Source of the DNA: Rhodoferax sp.
GTDB lineage: Bacteria; Pseudomonadota; Gammaproteobacteria; Burkholderiales; Burkholderiaceae_C
Length of the DNA stretch: 64,000 nt
Assembly (NCBI RefSeq): GCF_030697375.1
Contig: NZ_JAUYQD010000057.1
Location: forward strand, 87,580 to 151,579
Reading direction: 5' to 3'
Shown here: in pieces, positions 43,293-52,028 of the stretch
How positions within the stretch are numbered: the first letter of the stretch is position 1
How the letters are laid out: every line of letters begins with the position of its first letter
Position numbers and translations under genes: made by a program
The notes under the pieces: generated by a model
Seen by the model: only the letters and a program-made list of their open reading frames with translations
Databases searched by the model: none
Told to the model about the DNA's origin: nothing

Positions 43293-44839
43293 GGCTCCAA
43301 CCGGAAGGCGCTGACCGCCTGCACCAACAAACGTGCTTGCTGGCTCAGGCTATCAGCCGCCCCGGCGGACTGTTCAACCAAGGCCGAGTTTTGCTGGGTG
43401 GTTTGGTCCAGTTGGGCCACGGACTGGTTGACCTGCACGATGTCGCGGCTTTGCGACTGCGACATCTCCCCCAGTTCGTCGATCAGCGTCACCACCCGTG
43501 CGACCTGGGTGCGAATATCGACCATATTGCTGCCCGCGCTGCCCACCAGGCGCGAACCCGCCTCCACCTTCTCCACATTGCTGGTGATCAAGGATTTGAT
43601 CTCGCGCGCGGCGGTGGCCGAGCGCTGGGCCAGGCTGCGCACCTCGGACGCCACCACGGCAAAACCCCGGCCCTGTTCCCCGGCGCGCGCAGCCTCCACG
43701 GCGGCATTCAGCGCCAGAATGTTCGTCTGGAACGCAATGCCGTCGATCACACTCACAATCTCGGAAATGCGCTGGGAGGCCTCGTTGATGTGGGCCATGG
43801 TCAACACCACCTCGTTCACCACCTCGCCGCCCCGTTGGGCTGCGCCATTGGCCGCTGCCGCGCAGCTATTGGCTTCACGCGCCATGTCGGCACTGTTGCG
43901 CACCATGCCGGATATTTTTTCCATGGCGGCGGCGGTCTCTTGCAGGTTGGAGGCCTGGCGCTCGGTGCGCTGGGACAGGTCGCCATTGCCCATGGCAATT
44001 TCGGCAGCGCCAATGGCCACCGAGTCGCTGCTGGCGCGCACCATGCCCACCAGCTCACGCAAAGAGTCCTGCATGACACGCAGCGAATTGGTCAGTTGGC
44101 CAACCTCGTCCTGCGCCTCGGTCACCACATGGGTGCTCAGGTCTCCCTGGGAAATGCGCTGGGTCACATGCACCGCCGCCAGCAGCGGACGGGTTACGCT
44201 GCGGGCGGTCCAGCTGGCAATCATGGCCCCCAACACCGTGGCCAATACCAGCAAACCCAGCATGGCGTAGCCCGCTTGGCTTACCGTGCGGTCGGCGCCC
44301 TGCTGGGCCATCTCCATGCGTTGGTGCTGCAGGCTGATGAGCTCGTCCAGCGCTGAAAAGTAGGTTTTTTGCGCCACGGTCACCCCGCCGATCAAGGCAT
44401 CGCGCGCGGCTTCGTTCTTGCCTTGCAAGCCCAGCTTGACGGCCTCGTCCATCAGGCCCACATAGGCCAGGCGCGTCGCCGTGACGGTTTTGAGCTGTGC
44501 CAGCTCGTCCTGCGCCGTCAGCAACTCTTCCAATTGCTTCAGCAAGGCGCGTGTGGAGCCCCGGTTGCCGTCAATCGTGGCTTTCTCCAGCAGTTTGCTT
44601 TTTTCATCGGTGAGCAAGGCGATATTGCGCGCCGCCCGCGCGGTCAGGTTGACGTTGTCCTTGATATGGGCCAGCACCGTGACGATGACCAGGTTGTGGC
44701 CGGTGAGCTCGCGCACCTGCGCACCCACCTGTTGCAGTGCGAGCCTGCCAAACAGTGCCACCACAATGCTCACGACGATGAGCAAACCAAACCCCAAACG
44801 CATGCGCGTCGCAATAGACCGATCTTTCAGTAGCTTCAT
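43280..44839 (-). CDS. methyl-accepting chemotaxis protein
   Basis: A 519-residue chemoreceptor. A first membrane helix (about 12-32) is followed by a periplasmic four-helix bundle (about 33-190), a second helix, a HAMP domain (starting near WTARSVTRPL) and the cytoplasmic signalling hairpin. The conserved tip reads IDGIAFQTNILALNAAVEAA with RGFAVVASEVRSLAQRSA. The ATG at 44839 follows GGGAGG. No chemotaxis pathway genes are nearby, so it is an orphan receptor. No C-terminal CheR-binding pentapeptide is apparent. Confidence 0.95.
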   Translation of the reverse strand: MKLLKDRSIATRMRLGFGLLIVVSIVVALFGRLALQQVGAQVRELTGHNLVIVTVLAHIKDNVNLTARAARNIALLTDEKSKLLEKATIDGNRGSTRALLKQLEELLTAQDELAQLKTVTATRLAYVGLMDEAVKLGLQGKNEAARDALIGGVTVAQKTYFSALDELISLQHQRMEMAQQGADRTVSQAGYAMLGLLVLATVLGAMIASWTARSVTRPLLAAVHVTQRISQGDLSTHVVTEAQDEVGQLTNSLRVMQDSLRELVGMVRASSDSVAIGAAEIAMGNGDLSQRTERQASNLQETAAAMEKISGMVRNSADMAREANSCAAAANGAAQRGGEVVNEVVLTMAHINEASQRISEIVSVIDGIAFQTNILALNAAVEAARAGEQGRGFAVVASEVRSLAQRSATAAREIKSLITSNVEKVEAGSRLVGSAGSNMVDIRTQVARVVTLIDELGEMSQSQSRDIVQVNQSVAQLDQTTQQNSALVEQSAGAADSLSQQARLLVQAVSAFRLEPQLA

Positions 44840-44978
44840 GGAATCCTCCCTTGACGGTTGACAATCTTGTTGACTCCAACGTCGTCCCTGTGCGGCGCTT
44901 CTGTGAGGCCTGGTGGGTGCAGTATGCCCCCATCCATACACCTCTGCAGCGCAGGGGGTATGGGAGCCATTTATTTTA

Positions 44979-45039
44979 ATAAAATAGGCCTCCAGCCCCC
45001 GTAGATATTGCGCAAGCAGCTATTAAATCTATAGCAAAA
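44979..45039 (-). repeat. interspersed repeat, copy H (3' of the SMC-like gene)
   Basis: On the minus strand, GCTAT-N7-ATAGC is followed by TGCTTGCGCA, TCTACGGGGGCTGGAGGCC and a TATTTTATT tract. It begins 34 bases after the stop of the SMC-like gene (45074), in sense orientation to it. Confidence 0.92.
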
Positions 45040-45073
45040 GTATGGATACCTCGGTTTTCCAGCAGTTTCTCCA

Positions 45074-47893
45074 TCAGCCAGCCGGGGCGCCGCGCCGCTT
45101 GGCCACAGCAATCGGCGGTGCCCAGCGGCTGTCGCGGGGCTTTTTGCTGGTGACCAGGGTGATCTCGGCGGGCTCGAACACCTCCAGGTTGTGGGTGATG
45201 GGGGTGGTGAGCACATATTGCGCCTGGGTGGAGCGCAAAAAGTGGCCCACCAGCTGGATATTGCGCACGTCCAGGTGGGCAAAGGGTTCGTCGATGAACA
45301 CAAAGCCGCCAGAGGCGCTTTCTTCGTCTTTGAGCAGCCCCACCAGCAAAATCAGCGACTTGATGACCTGCTGGCCGCCCGAGGCTTCGCCATCGTTCAG
45401 GCCGATGCTGCCCTTGCCGTCGAAATTGAAGTTGACCTTCAGGCCCGCCTGGGCCAGCACGGTGTCGTCGTTCTCCAGCGCCGGCAAATCCGCCGCCACC
45501 TCCACACCGGCCAGCCCGCCCAGCTCCTGGATGTTGTTGCGGTAGCGGCGCACGGTGCTGCGCAGCACCTCGATATAACTTTCGCGGGCGTTGAACACCG
45601 CCGTACCGGCCTGCACATTCTTCACCTTGTGGTCGTCCAGGCTGTAGCCCTGCGCGCGCACGGTGGCTTCCATGCGGCGGTAGCGTTCTTCCACCGTGCT
45701 GTCTTTTTCCCAGGTGTCCTGGGCCAAGTCCAGCTCCACGGCCTCCAGGCGCAGGCGGGCCTGGGTTTCGTTGCTGTATTTGGCAACCAGCTCCTGCAGC
45801 ACCTGGGCGCTGCGCCAGCCGAGAGGAATCTGGCGGCGGCGGTGTTGCGAGGCGTCCACCTCACTGCCGAGCTGTTTGCGCCGTTGCGTCAGTTCCGCCG
45901 CTATGCGGTCGGCCTCGGCAAAACGCTGGCGCAGCGCCGCTTCCATGCTGCGGTAGTGGGCCTCGGCACGCTGGTGCTGGGATTTGGCCTCGCCATAGTC
46001 CCGGTCCAGCTGCTGCCAGCGGGTGGCTGCGGCAATCCGCGCCTGCTTGGCGCCGGGCAGGGCCTGGCGTGCGGCGGCAAACTCGTCGCTGCGCCGGGCC
46101 AGCTCTTGCGCCGCGCTGTGGCCGGCCAGGGCCTGCTTGCAGTCCTCCATCTGGCGCTTGACTGCCAGCAGCGCTTGCGTGGCCGGCCCCAGATCCGCGT
46201 CCAGACGGCGCAGGTCGCGCTCCAGCGCATCACGTTGGGCTTGCAGTGCGGCGGCGCCAAACTGGTGGTCGCGCGGCTCCACCCAGACCGAGCGGGCACC
46301 CCGGCCGTCAAAGCTGTAGGCCTGCGGCGTGATCCAGTTGCCACTGCTCTTGCGGCCCTCCGCGGGACTGTCCACACAGCGCAGGTTTTGCAGCTGCTGG
46401 ATTAGCCAGCGGGGCAGCTTGGCATCGAAGCGGATGTGGGCGAGCAGCGTGTGGGGATCGGCCTTGGGCACGGCCTCGCCGGGGGCCACCGTGTAGTGGC
46501 GGTAACGCTCGGTGGAGGCTGCGGTGTCGGCCTGGGCCAAGTCACCCGCCTGGTCCAGCAGCACCATCCAGCGCAGGGGGCGCAGCACCCCTTCAATGGC
46601 AGCGCGCCAGTGTTCGTCTTGCACCTCCACCACCTCGGCCAGAAAGCGGTGCCCGATGTTTTGCGCCTGCAGGCGCTGGCGCAGGCGGCGCGCGTCTTCA
46701 GGAAAAGGAGGAGCCTTTTGGCCCTCCAGCCCTTGCAGGCTGTGCGCAAGGCGCTTCTTTTTTTGTAGCAACTCGCTGTGCTTGGCCTGCAGCTCCTGCT
46801 CCTGCCCGTGCAGGTTGGCCAGGTGGGCGGTGAGCGCTTCGGCGTCACTCTCCTTGTCCACCAGGGCCAGCAGCTCGGTTTCGCGCTTGACCAGGTCTTC
46901 CAGCGGGCGTTCGCTGTCGCGGGAGCTGTCGCGCTGGGTGGCTGCCGCATCGCGCTCGTCCAGCAGGCGGGCTTCTTCCTGAGCCGTGTGGCCGCGTGCC
47001 TCCAGCAAGGCCAGCAAGTCGGCGTTCTTTTGGGCGCGTTCGGCCTTGGCAAGGGCGGTTTGCTGGCGCTGGCGGCGGTGCTCCTTGCTGCGCTCGGTCA
47101 GCTTGTGGCGCTGGCCGTGCCACTCCAGCACCGGCAGCACTTCGGTGGCCAGGCGTTCGCGCTCCTGCACCTTGTGTTTCCAGCCCAGGTAGTTGCTGAC
47201 CTTGTTTTGCAGCTCGGCCAGTTGCGCCTTGCTGTGGTCCAGCTCTTTTTCGGCCTGCTGCATCTCGCGGCTGAGCTGCTGCTGGTGCTCGCGCGCGGTG
47301 TCGTAGTGGTTAAGCACCTCCTGGTCGCCAAACACGTCAAACACCAGGCGCAGCAGTTCGCGCGGGCTGTATTCACACAGGCGGTCGGTCTGGCCCTGCT
47401 CCAGCGACAGCACCTTGGCAATGGCGGGTGACAGGCCGGCGTCGGACAAGACGCGGCCCCAGGCTTCCACACCCATGGTGCGCAGCTCTTTGTCGGGGCG
47501 TTCGCTCAATTGTTCGATGCTGGCATCGCCCTCCACCACCATGTAGCGGCGCACCCAATCGCCGCCATTGCGGTCGATGCGGCAGGCCAGGGTGACCTGG
47601 TCGCTGTACAGCAGTTGCCGGGCAAACGGGCGGCTGGAGGTCTGGCGCGTGTGCGGGCGGTTGTCCACCACGGCACGCAGCCAGGCCACCTGGGCGCCGG
47701 CGTGGCGGGCATAGGTTTTGAAGTCGCGCGGTTGTGAACATTTGAGGCCCAGCAAGGTGCGCATGGCGTCCAGCAAGGTGGTTTTGCCCGAGCCATTGGG
47801 CCCGGCGATGGTGATGATGGACGCATCCAGCGGCAGGCTCACGCGCTGGCAGTAGTCCCAGTGCACGAGTTCAAGGCTTTGTAGGTGAAACAT
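45074..47893 (-). CDS. SMC-like ATPase of an MksB/JetC-type condensin
   Basis: A 939-residue ATPase. It has an N-terminal Walker A motif (GPNGSGKTTL, about 31-40), long coiled coils, a central hinge-like region (about 400-560), then the ABC signature SGGQQ at about 838 and Walker B FVFIDEP at about 864 with D-loop HLD. Its length and head layout fit MksB/JetC, shorter than MukB. It is the third gene after a kleisin-like and a MukE-like gene, matching the order in MksFEB and Wadjet operons. Expected role: DNA loop extrusion for chromosome organisation or plasmid restriction. Longer upstream starts would overlap the preceding gene. Confidence 0.78.
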   Translation of the reverse strand: MFHLQSLELVHWDYCQRVSLPLDASIITIAGPNGSGKTTLLDAMRTLLGLKCSQPRDFKTYARHAGAQVAWLRAVVDNRPHTRQTSSRPFARQLLYSDQVTLACRIDRNGGDWVRRYMVVEGDASIEQLSERPDKELRTMGVEAWGRVLSDAGLSPAIAKVLSLEQGQTDRLCEYSPRELLRLVFDVFGDQEVLNHYDTAREHQQQLSREMQQAEKELDHSKAQLAELQNKVSNYLGWKHKVQERERLATEVLPVLEWHGQRHKLTERSKEHRRQRQQTALAKAERAQKNADLLALLEARGHTAQEEARLLDERDAAATQRDSSRDSERPLEDLVKRETELLALVDKESDAEALTAHLANLHGQEQELQAKHSELLQKKKRLAHSLQGLEGQKAPPFPEDARRLRQRLQAQNIGHRFLAEVVEVQDEHWRAAIEGVLRPLRWMVLLDQAGDLAQADTAASTERYRHYTVAPGEAVPKADPHTLLAHIRFDAKLPRWLIQQLQNLRCVDSPAEGRKSSGNWITPQAYSFDGRGARSVWVEPRDHQFGAAALQAQRDALERDLRRLDADLGPATQALLAVKRQMEDCKQALAGHSAAQELARRSDEFAAARQALPGAKQARIAAATRWQQLDRDYGEAKSQHQRAEAHYRSMEAALRQRFAEADRIAAELTQRRKQLGSEVDASQHRRRQIPLGWRSAQVLQELVAKYSNETQARLRLEAVELDLAQDTWEKDSTVEERYRRMEATVRAQGYSLDDHKVKNVQAGTAVFNARESYIEVLRSTVRRYRNNIQELGGLAGVEVAADLPALENDDTVLAQAGLKVNFNFDGKGSIGLNDGEASGGQQVIKSLILLVGLLKDEESASGGFVFIDEPFAHLDVRNIQLVGHFLRSTQAQYVLTTPITHNLEVFEPAEITLVTSKKPRDSRWAPPIAVAKRRGAPAG

Positions 47894-47897
47894 GGGA

Positions 47898-48596
47898 TCA
47901 GTCCGGGGTCTGGTGGTCTGCGGTGGAGGATGTGGCCGCGTCCTTGTCGATCTGGGCCTGCGCCTGCTCGCGGGCCAGCACGTCGGCCAGGGCACCGTTG
48001 AGAATGCGCGGCGCCAGCACGTCGTAGTCCAGCAGCACATCGAGCAAGGGGCCTTCCTTGATGTCGTCCTGTGCCCGCAGGATGAAGCCGTGGCGCTCCA
48101 GCAGCTTGAGGTTGGCGTCCAGGCGGATGCGTTTGCCCAGCTGGTTGCCATAGTCTTCCAGCAAGGCCTTGTAGGACAGCACCGGGCTCACGCTGCGCGT
48201 GCTGGGCAGCGGCTTGCTGCTGGCAAACATCTCGTTTTGCGGCGCCTCGGGCTCCACGCGGCTGGCCTGGCGCTCGCGTTTGGGCAGCACGATCAGTGCC
48301 CACACCACCACCAGCAAGGCCACCGCATCGCGCGGCAAATCCAGGTTGTTGTTGGCGTTGAGCCCGCCCTCCCCCAACACGCGGGTCAGCGGTGCGGGCA
48401 ACAGGGTCAGCGTCACATGGTCGGCGTACACGTTGTCCACCCAGCGCAGGCCCACCTGGGCCAGGCGCTGCTCCACCGCCACAAACAGCTCAGTATCGGA
48501 GAGGGCCTTTTTGACCCGGGGGTGGGTACGTGGCAGGTATTTGCGGGACAGCAGTTCGGCTATCAGCTGCGCGGCTTCGTCGGCAAGAAGGGTCAT
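47898..48596 (-). CDS. MksE/JetB-like condensin subunit (probable)
   Basis: A 232-residue protein between the kleisin-like and SMC-like genes, where MukE/MksE/JetB proteins are encoded. Two winged-helix-like segments are suggested (around LDANLKLLERHGFILRAQDD), and a hydrophobic stretch VALLVVVWALIVLPKRERQ is present. Its start overlaps the preceding stop (ATGA), and the SMC-like gene starts four bases after its stop, so the subunits are made together. The assignment rests mainly on context and size. Confidence 0.65.
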   Translation of the reverse strand: MTLLADEAAQLIAELLSRKYLPRTHPRVKKALSDTELFVAVEQRLAQVGLRWVDNVYADHVTLTLLPAPLTRVLGEGGLNANNNLDLPRDAVALLVVVWALIVLPKRERQASRVEPEAPQNEMFASSKPLPSTRSVSPVLSYKALLEDYGNQLGKRIRLDANLKLLERHGFILRAQDDIKEGPLLDVLLDYDVLAPRILNGALADVLAREQAQAQIDKDAATSSTADHQTPD

Positions 48597-49951
48597 GGTT
48601 TTTCGGGGGCAGCGGACACACGGCTGTGCTCCAGCTGGCCGCTGCTCAAATGGGAAATTTCGGGATGGTCCAGGGCTGCCAGCACGTTGTGCCACTGCAG
48701 CCGCCAGGGCTGGCGCGCCAACTCCCCGGTGGCACCGGGCAGGTCTTGGGCCTGGGCATCGCCCAGCAAGGGCAAAAGTTGCGCTTTGTAGGCCACCTGC
48801 GCATAACGCGCGGGCTGCCCCGCAGATTCACCCAGCAAGGCGGCGTGCACGGTGCGGGGTGCGGCGCTTTCGTTCTCGGAGAGGGGGGCGCTGTGGATGA
48901 GCGCCCAATCGGCCAACAAGGCCGACAGATCCCCCAGCTCCTGCGGCAGCGCCACAGCGGTGAGGTCGCCCACCGGGGCCATTTGGGCGCTGGGCAAGGG
49001 CTCGGCACGCCAGGCCTCGGGGCGGTCACGCTCGAACTCGGCCTCGGCCACGTCCAGCATCTCGTGCGGCGACAAGACCGACAGGCCCACCGGGCCGTGC
49101 AGGGCCTCCATGGTCAAACGCTCCAATTGGACCTGGGTTTGCAGCCATAGCTTCACATCGGTGCTGGTGATGCCGGTGGTGCCCAGGGTGACGCGCTGGC
49201 GGTCCACCTGCTGCAAGGCGCGGTTGAACTGGCTGGCCATGGCCAGCAGGCGCGACTGCGCCAGCCCCAGGCCACGCGCCGCCTGCTCCAGCGCGCGCTG
49301 GCCGTGCGCGTTGCCGATGATGGCAGTGATGGTGCTGGAGGCCTTGTCAATCAGGCGCGACGCCCGGTCATAGCGTTTGCGTGCCTCCCGCAGGCGAAAC
49401 TCCGAACCGCTGGCAATGGCGTCGGCAAACTCGTGGTGCAAGCGCACCAGCTGCGCCTGCAGCATGTGCACTTGGTTCCCTTGCAGGGTGCCCAACTGGT
49501 CGGCCCCCACCACCTGGCTCAACAGGCCCGCCAACTCGTCGTTGGAGGACTGGCCCACCGGGGCCAGCATGGTGGCCAGCTGCTGTGCCAGGGGTGTGAG
49601 CCCGTATTGACGCAGGGAATCGTCCCAGGTGAGCAAGGCCGCTTCACGAAAGCGTTTGACCACGCTATCCACCGCCTCGGGGCGCACGGCGTAGAAGAGC
49701 TGGTCCAAGGCTTCCCGCGCCAGATAGGCCTGGCCCTGCCCCACCAAGGTGAACAGCATCCACAGGCGCAGGCGCACCAGCCCCGATGGACCCTGCATCA
49801 GCGCGCGCAAGGCGTCGGTCACCTCAGGGTTGTGGTCCAGCTGCCAGGCCAGGGCAGAGTCCGACAAGGCATCGGGATCGCGGAAATAGTCCGACAGGGC
49901 CGACTCCGTGTCCGGTGGGGCCTGCGGCACGGGGGTGCGTGGGTCGTGCAT
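48593..49951 (-). CDS. MksF/JetA-like kleisin subunit (probable)
   Basis: A 452-residue protein, first in the three-gene operon. The N-terminal part looks like a winged helix (LRLWMLFTLVGQGQAYLARE to LTWDDSLRQYGLTPLAQQL). It is followed by a long helical region (about 150-300) with many Gln, Arg and Leu residues, as in MukF-type kleisins. I recognise no diagnostic motif, and the call depends on gene order with the MukE-like and SMC-like genes. The start has upstream space of about 120 bases before a binding-protein gene. Confidence 0.6.
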   Translation of the reverse strand: MHDPRTPVPQAPPDTESALSDYFRDPDALSDSALAWQLDHNPEVTDALRALMQGPSGLVRLRLWMLFTLVGQGQAYLAREALDQLFYAVRPEAVDSVVKRFREAALLTWDDSLRQYGLTPLAQQLATMLAPVGQSSNDELAGLLSQVVGADQLGTLQGNQVHMLQAQLVRLHHEFADAIASGSEFRLREARKRYDRASRLIDKASSTITAIIGNAHGQRALEQAARGLGLAQSRLLAMASQFNRALQQVDRQRVTLGTTGITSTDVKLWLQTQVQLERLTMEALHGPVGLSVLSPHEMLDVAEAEFERDRPEAWRAEPLPSAQMAPVGDLTAVALPQELGDLSALLADWALIHSAPLSENESAAPRTVHAALLGESAGQPARYAQVAYKAQLLPLLGDAQAQDLPGATGELARQPWRLQWHNVLAALDHPEISHLSSGQLEHSRVSAAPEKP

Positions 49952-50072
49952 GGTCAGTGAACCGCTTGGAGATGAAAATTCAAATGGGCACCCAAAGGGC
50001 AGATGGCTAAGCGCGTTGCGCCGGGGTGTTCAGGCAGGCCAGAACGCACTGCAAGACAAAAGGAGCGGGATT

Positions 50073-50873
50073 TTAAGGGCTTTGGGGGGTGTAAGGCAGG
50101 TTGTATTCCCGCAAGGTGTCTTTGCGCAGCCGTTCCATGGCCCCTTCCACCTTCATTTTTTTGAGCGTTGCCACCAACAGTGGCGCCAAGGCGGCATGTT
50201 TGGAATGCAGGTAGAGGTACAGACTCAAGGGTTTGCCGATAGTGACGAGTTTGACCGGTGGTGGCCGCCCCGCAAACTCACTGCCCCCGGCATCGGACAG
50301 AACCGCCAGATCCACCCCACAGTACAAATCGTTGCGGCCGTAATGCAACATGTTCAACGCACTCACCGTGGTGGTGACGTCGGCAATCCGATGGGGCGGC
50401 AGCAAGGTTTGCAGGCTTTTCTCACACTCCGTGACGCCTCGGGTAAAGTTCACCGAATACCCCGATCCGGCCAGGTCATCCAGTCGGTTCAACACGATTT
50501 TCGGATTGACCGCCCAGAGCGCAACGCCAATGTCCATCACCGGTTCATCGACGCGGACCAGTGTGGGCTGGCTGTCGGCAAAAGCCCAGGGGCGCGTCAA
50601 ATCACCGTCAATGTGGCCGGAAGCAAGTTCCATGACCAAACGCGCGGTGGGCATGGTCCGAATTTCAATCGCCACCCCCACGCGGTGAAACAAATCCTGG
50701 TAAATCCGACGCAGCAACACGCCGCCGTAGTTTCCTTCCGGGCGTGGTGTGCCCAACACCAGCACCGGTGTGGGCTGGGCGTGCACCGAGGCAAGCAGCA
50801 GCCAGCCGAACCCAAGCGCCAGCCCCAACACAGACCATTTGCGCAATGCCTTGGGTTTTTTATATTCACCCAT
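50073..50873 (-). CDS. periplasmic substrate-binding-like protein
   Basis: About 266 residues with a signal peptide (hydrophobic core near LGLALGFGWLLLASVHAQ). The mature part begins PTPVLVLGTPRPEGNYGGV and has a two-lobed binding-protein pattern, including ARLVMELASGHIDGDLTRPW. It is a more distant relative of the two binding proteins at 34992-38463. No transporter or cyclase gene is adjacent. It may serve an orphan receptor elsewhere. An in-frame start seven codons earlier is possible. Confidence 0.78.
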   Translation of the reverse strand: MGEYKKPKALRKWSVLGLALGFGWLLLASVHAQPTPVLVLGTPRPEGNYGGVLLRRIYQDLFHRVGVAIEIRTMPTARLVMELASGHIDGDLTRPWAFADSQPTLVRVDEPVMDIGVALWAVNPKIVLNRLDDLAGSGYSVNFTRGVTECEKSLQTLLPPHRIADVTTTVSALNMLHYGRNDLYCGVDLAVLSDAGGSEFAGRPPPVKLVTIGKPLSLYLYLHSKHAALAPLLVATLKKMKVEGAMERLRKDTLREYNLPYTPQSP

Positions 50874-50948
50874 GGTGAGTAATGCGGGCGTCAATCATGG
50901 CGGAAGTATCGCACCAGAGGCAAAACGCTGCCCGATTCGCACCCGCCG

Positions 50949-51866
50949 TCAAGCGCCAGCGCCAAGGGGCTGGGCGTCCAGCCCGCTCTGGCGCAGTTTT
51001 TCGACCAGTGCGGCGGCAAAACCCGAAAGCTCAGCGCCTTTGCGCACGCAAATCTGCAAATCGCGCTGCGCCCAGGCCTCCTCCATCTCCACCACCACCG
51101 GCGGCTCACTCAACCCGGCGCCAGACACCGCGCTGCGGGGCACCAAACCGATGCCTACACCGGCGCCGACCATGCGGCACACGGCCTCAAAGCTGCGCAC
51201 CTGAATGCGCACGTCCAAATGGCGCCCCAGTGCAGCGGCGGCGTTCATCGTAAAAGTGTGAATGGCCGACCCGGCGTGCAGCATGACAAAGGCGTGGTCC
51301 AGCACCTCGGCGAAACTGAGCCGTGTCCGCGCTGCCAATGCGTGTCCACCCGGAACAATCAGCACCAAGCGGTCCCGGCGGTAAGGCGTCAGCGCGATAC
51401 CGGCACCGCTGCCCGCATCGGCCAAGACACCGACCTCCACTTCTCCACTGGCCACGGCAAGCGCAATTTCCGTGCTGGTGCGCTCTTCCAGGCTGACGCT
51501 GACCTGCGGATGCTGTTTCAAAAAATCCGCCAGATCGTCGGGCAAAAAGGAATGCGTCGCGTGGGTATTGGCCCACAGGCTGACGTGGCCGCGAATGCCC
51601 GCCGCGTAGGGCGACAGATCGGCGTGCATCTGTTCGATGCGGGCGAATACCTGCCGCGCATTGCGCAACAGCGCCTCGCCAGCCCGCGTCAGCGCCAAAC
51701 CACGGGCCTGCCGCTCAAAAAGCGCAGCGCTCAAGGCGCCCTCCAACTGGCGCAGGCGGTGGCTGGCCGAGGACGGTGCCAAATGGACTCGGGCCGCACC
51801 CCGCGTCAGGTTGCGCTCTTCCGCAATGGCAATAAAGAGCCGCAGATCGATCAGGTCATAACTCAT
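50949..51866 (-). CDS. LysR-family transcriptional regulator
   Basis: A 305-residue LysR protein. The helix-turn-helix lies in the N-terminal ~60 residues (RNLTRGAARVHLAPSSASHR) and the effector-binding domain follows. The open frame continues far upstream into the divergent transporter gene, but the ATG at 51866 gives the standard start MSYDLIDLRLFIAIAEERN. It is divergent from the EamA transporter gene with a 162-base spacer holding two inverted repeats, so it probably controls that transporter. Confidence 0.93.
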   Translation of the reverse strand: MSYDLIDLRLFIAIAEERNLTRGAARVHLAPSSASHRLRQLEGALSAALFERQARGLALTRAGEALLRNARQVFARIEQMHADLSPYAAGIRGHVSLWANTHATHSFLPDDLADFLKQHPQVSVSLEERTSTEIALAVASGEVEVGVLADAGSGAGIALTPYRRDRLVLIVPGGHALAARTRLSFAEVLDHAFVMLHAGSAIHTFTMNAAAALGRHLDVRIQVRSFEAVCRMVGAGVGIGLVPRSAVSGAGLSEPPVVVEMEEAWAQRDLQICVRKGAELSGFAAALVEKLRQSGLDAQPLGAGA

Positions 51867-51881
51867 ACGCTTTTCCACTTC

Positions 51882-51925
51882 TGTTCGTAACAGACGAACA
51901 CACACTTGCCACAATCGCAATTGTG
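51882..51925. promoter_or_regulatory. two inverted repeats between LysR and EamA genes
   Basis: TGTTCG-N7-CGAACA (51882-51900) and CACAAT-N4-ATTGTG (51910-51925) are both perfect. They lie 16 and 44 bases before the LysR start and 100-150 bases before the transporter start, where LysR-type regulators usually bind. Confidence 0.5.
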
Positions 51926-52028
51926 CAAACCAGATTGTGGCGTCATCATTGGAATCTGGCGATTTTGCTTCACGGCAAATAAAGACAGCATTCGTATTCA
52001 ACGCACAATTCTTTTCACTGAGCACTAT

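Noticed and set aside
42479..44356. 625-codon plus-strand open frame
   Set aside because: It overlaps tehA in another frame and runs antisense through the chemoreceptor gene. Its translation is low-complexity (His, Gly, Arg, Pro) as expected from a high-GC shadow frame.
44840..45073. JetD/MksG nuclease gene after the SMC-like gene
   Set aside because: The space holds only the repeat and no ORF of useful size; the next gene is a chemoreceptor.
45191..46405. 404-codon plus-strand open frame
   Set aside because: It is antisense to the SMC-like gene, whose Walker and signature motifs are intact.
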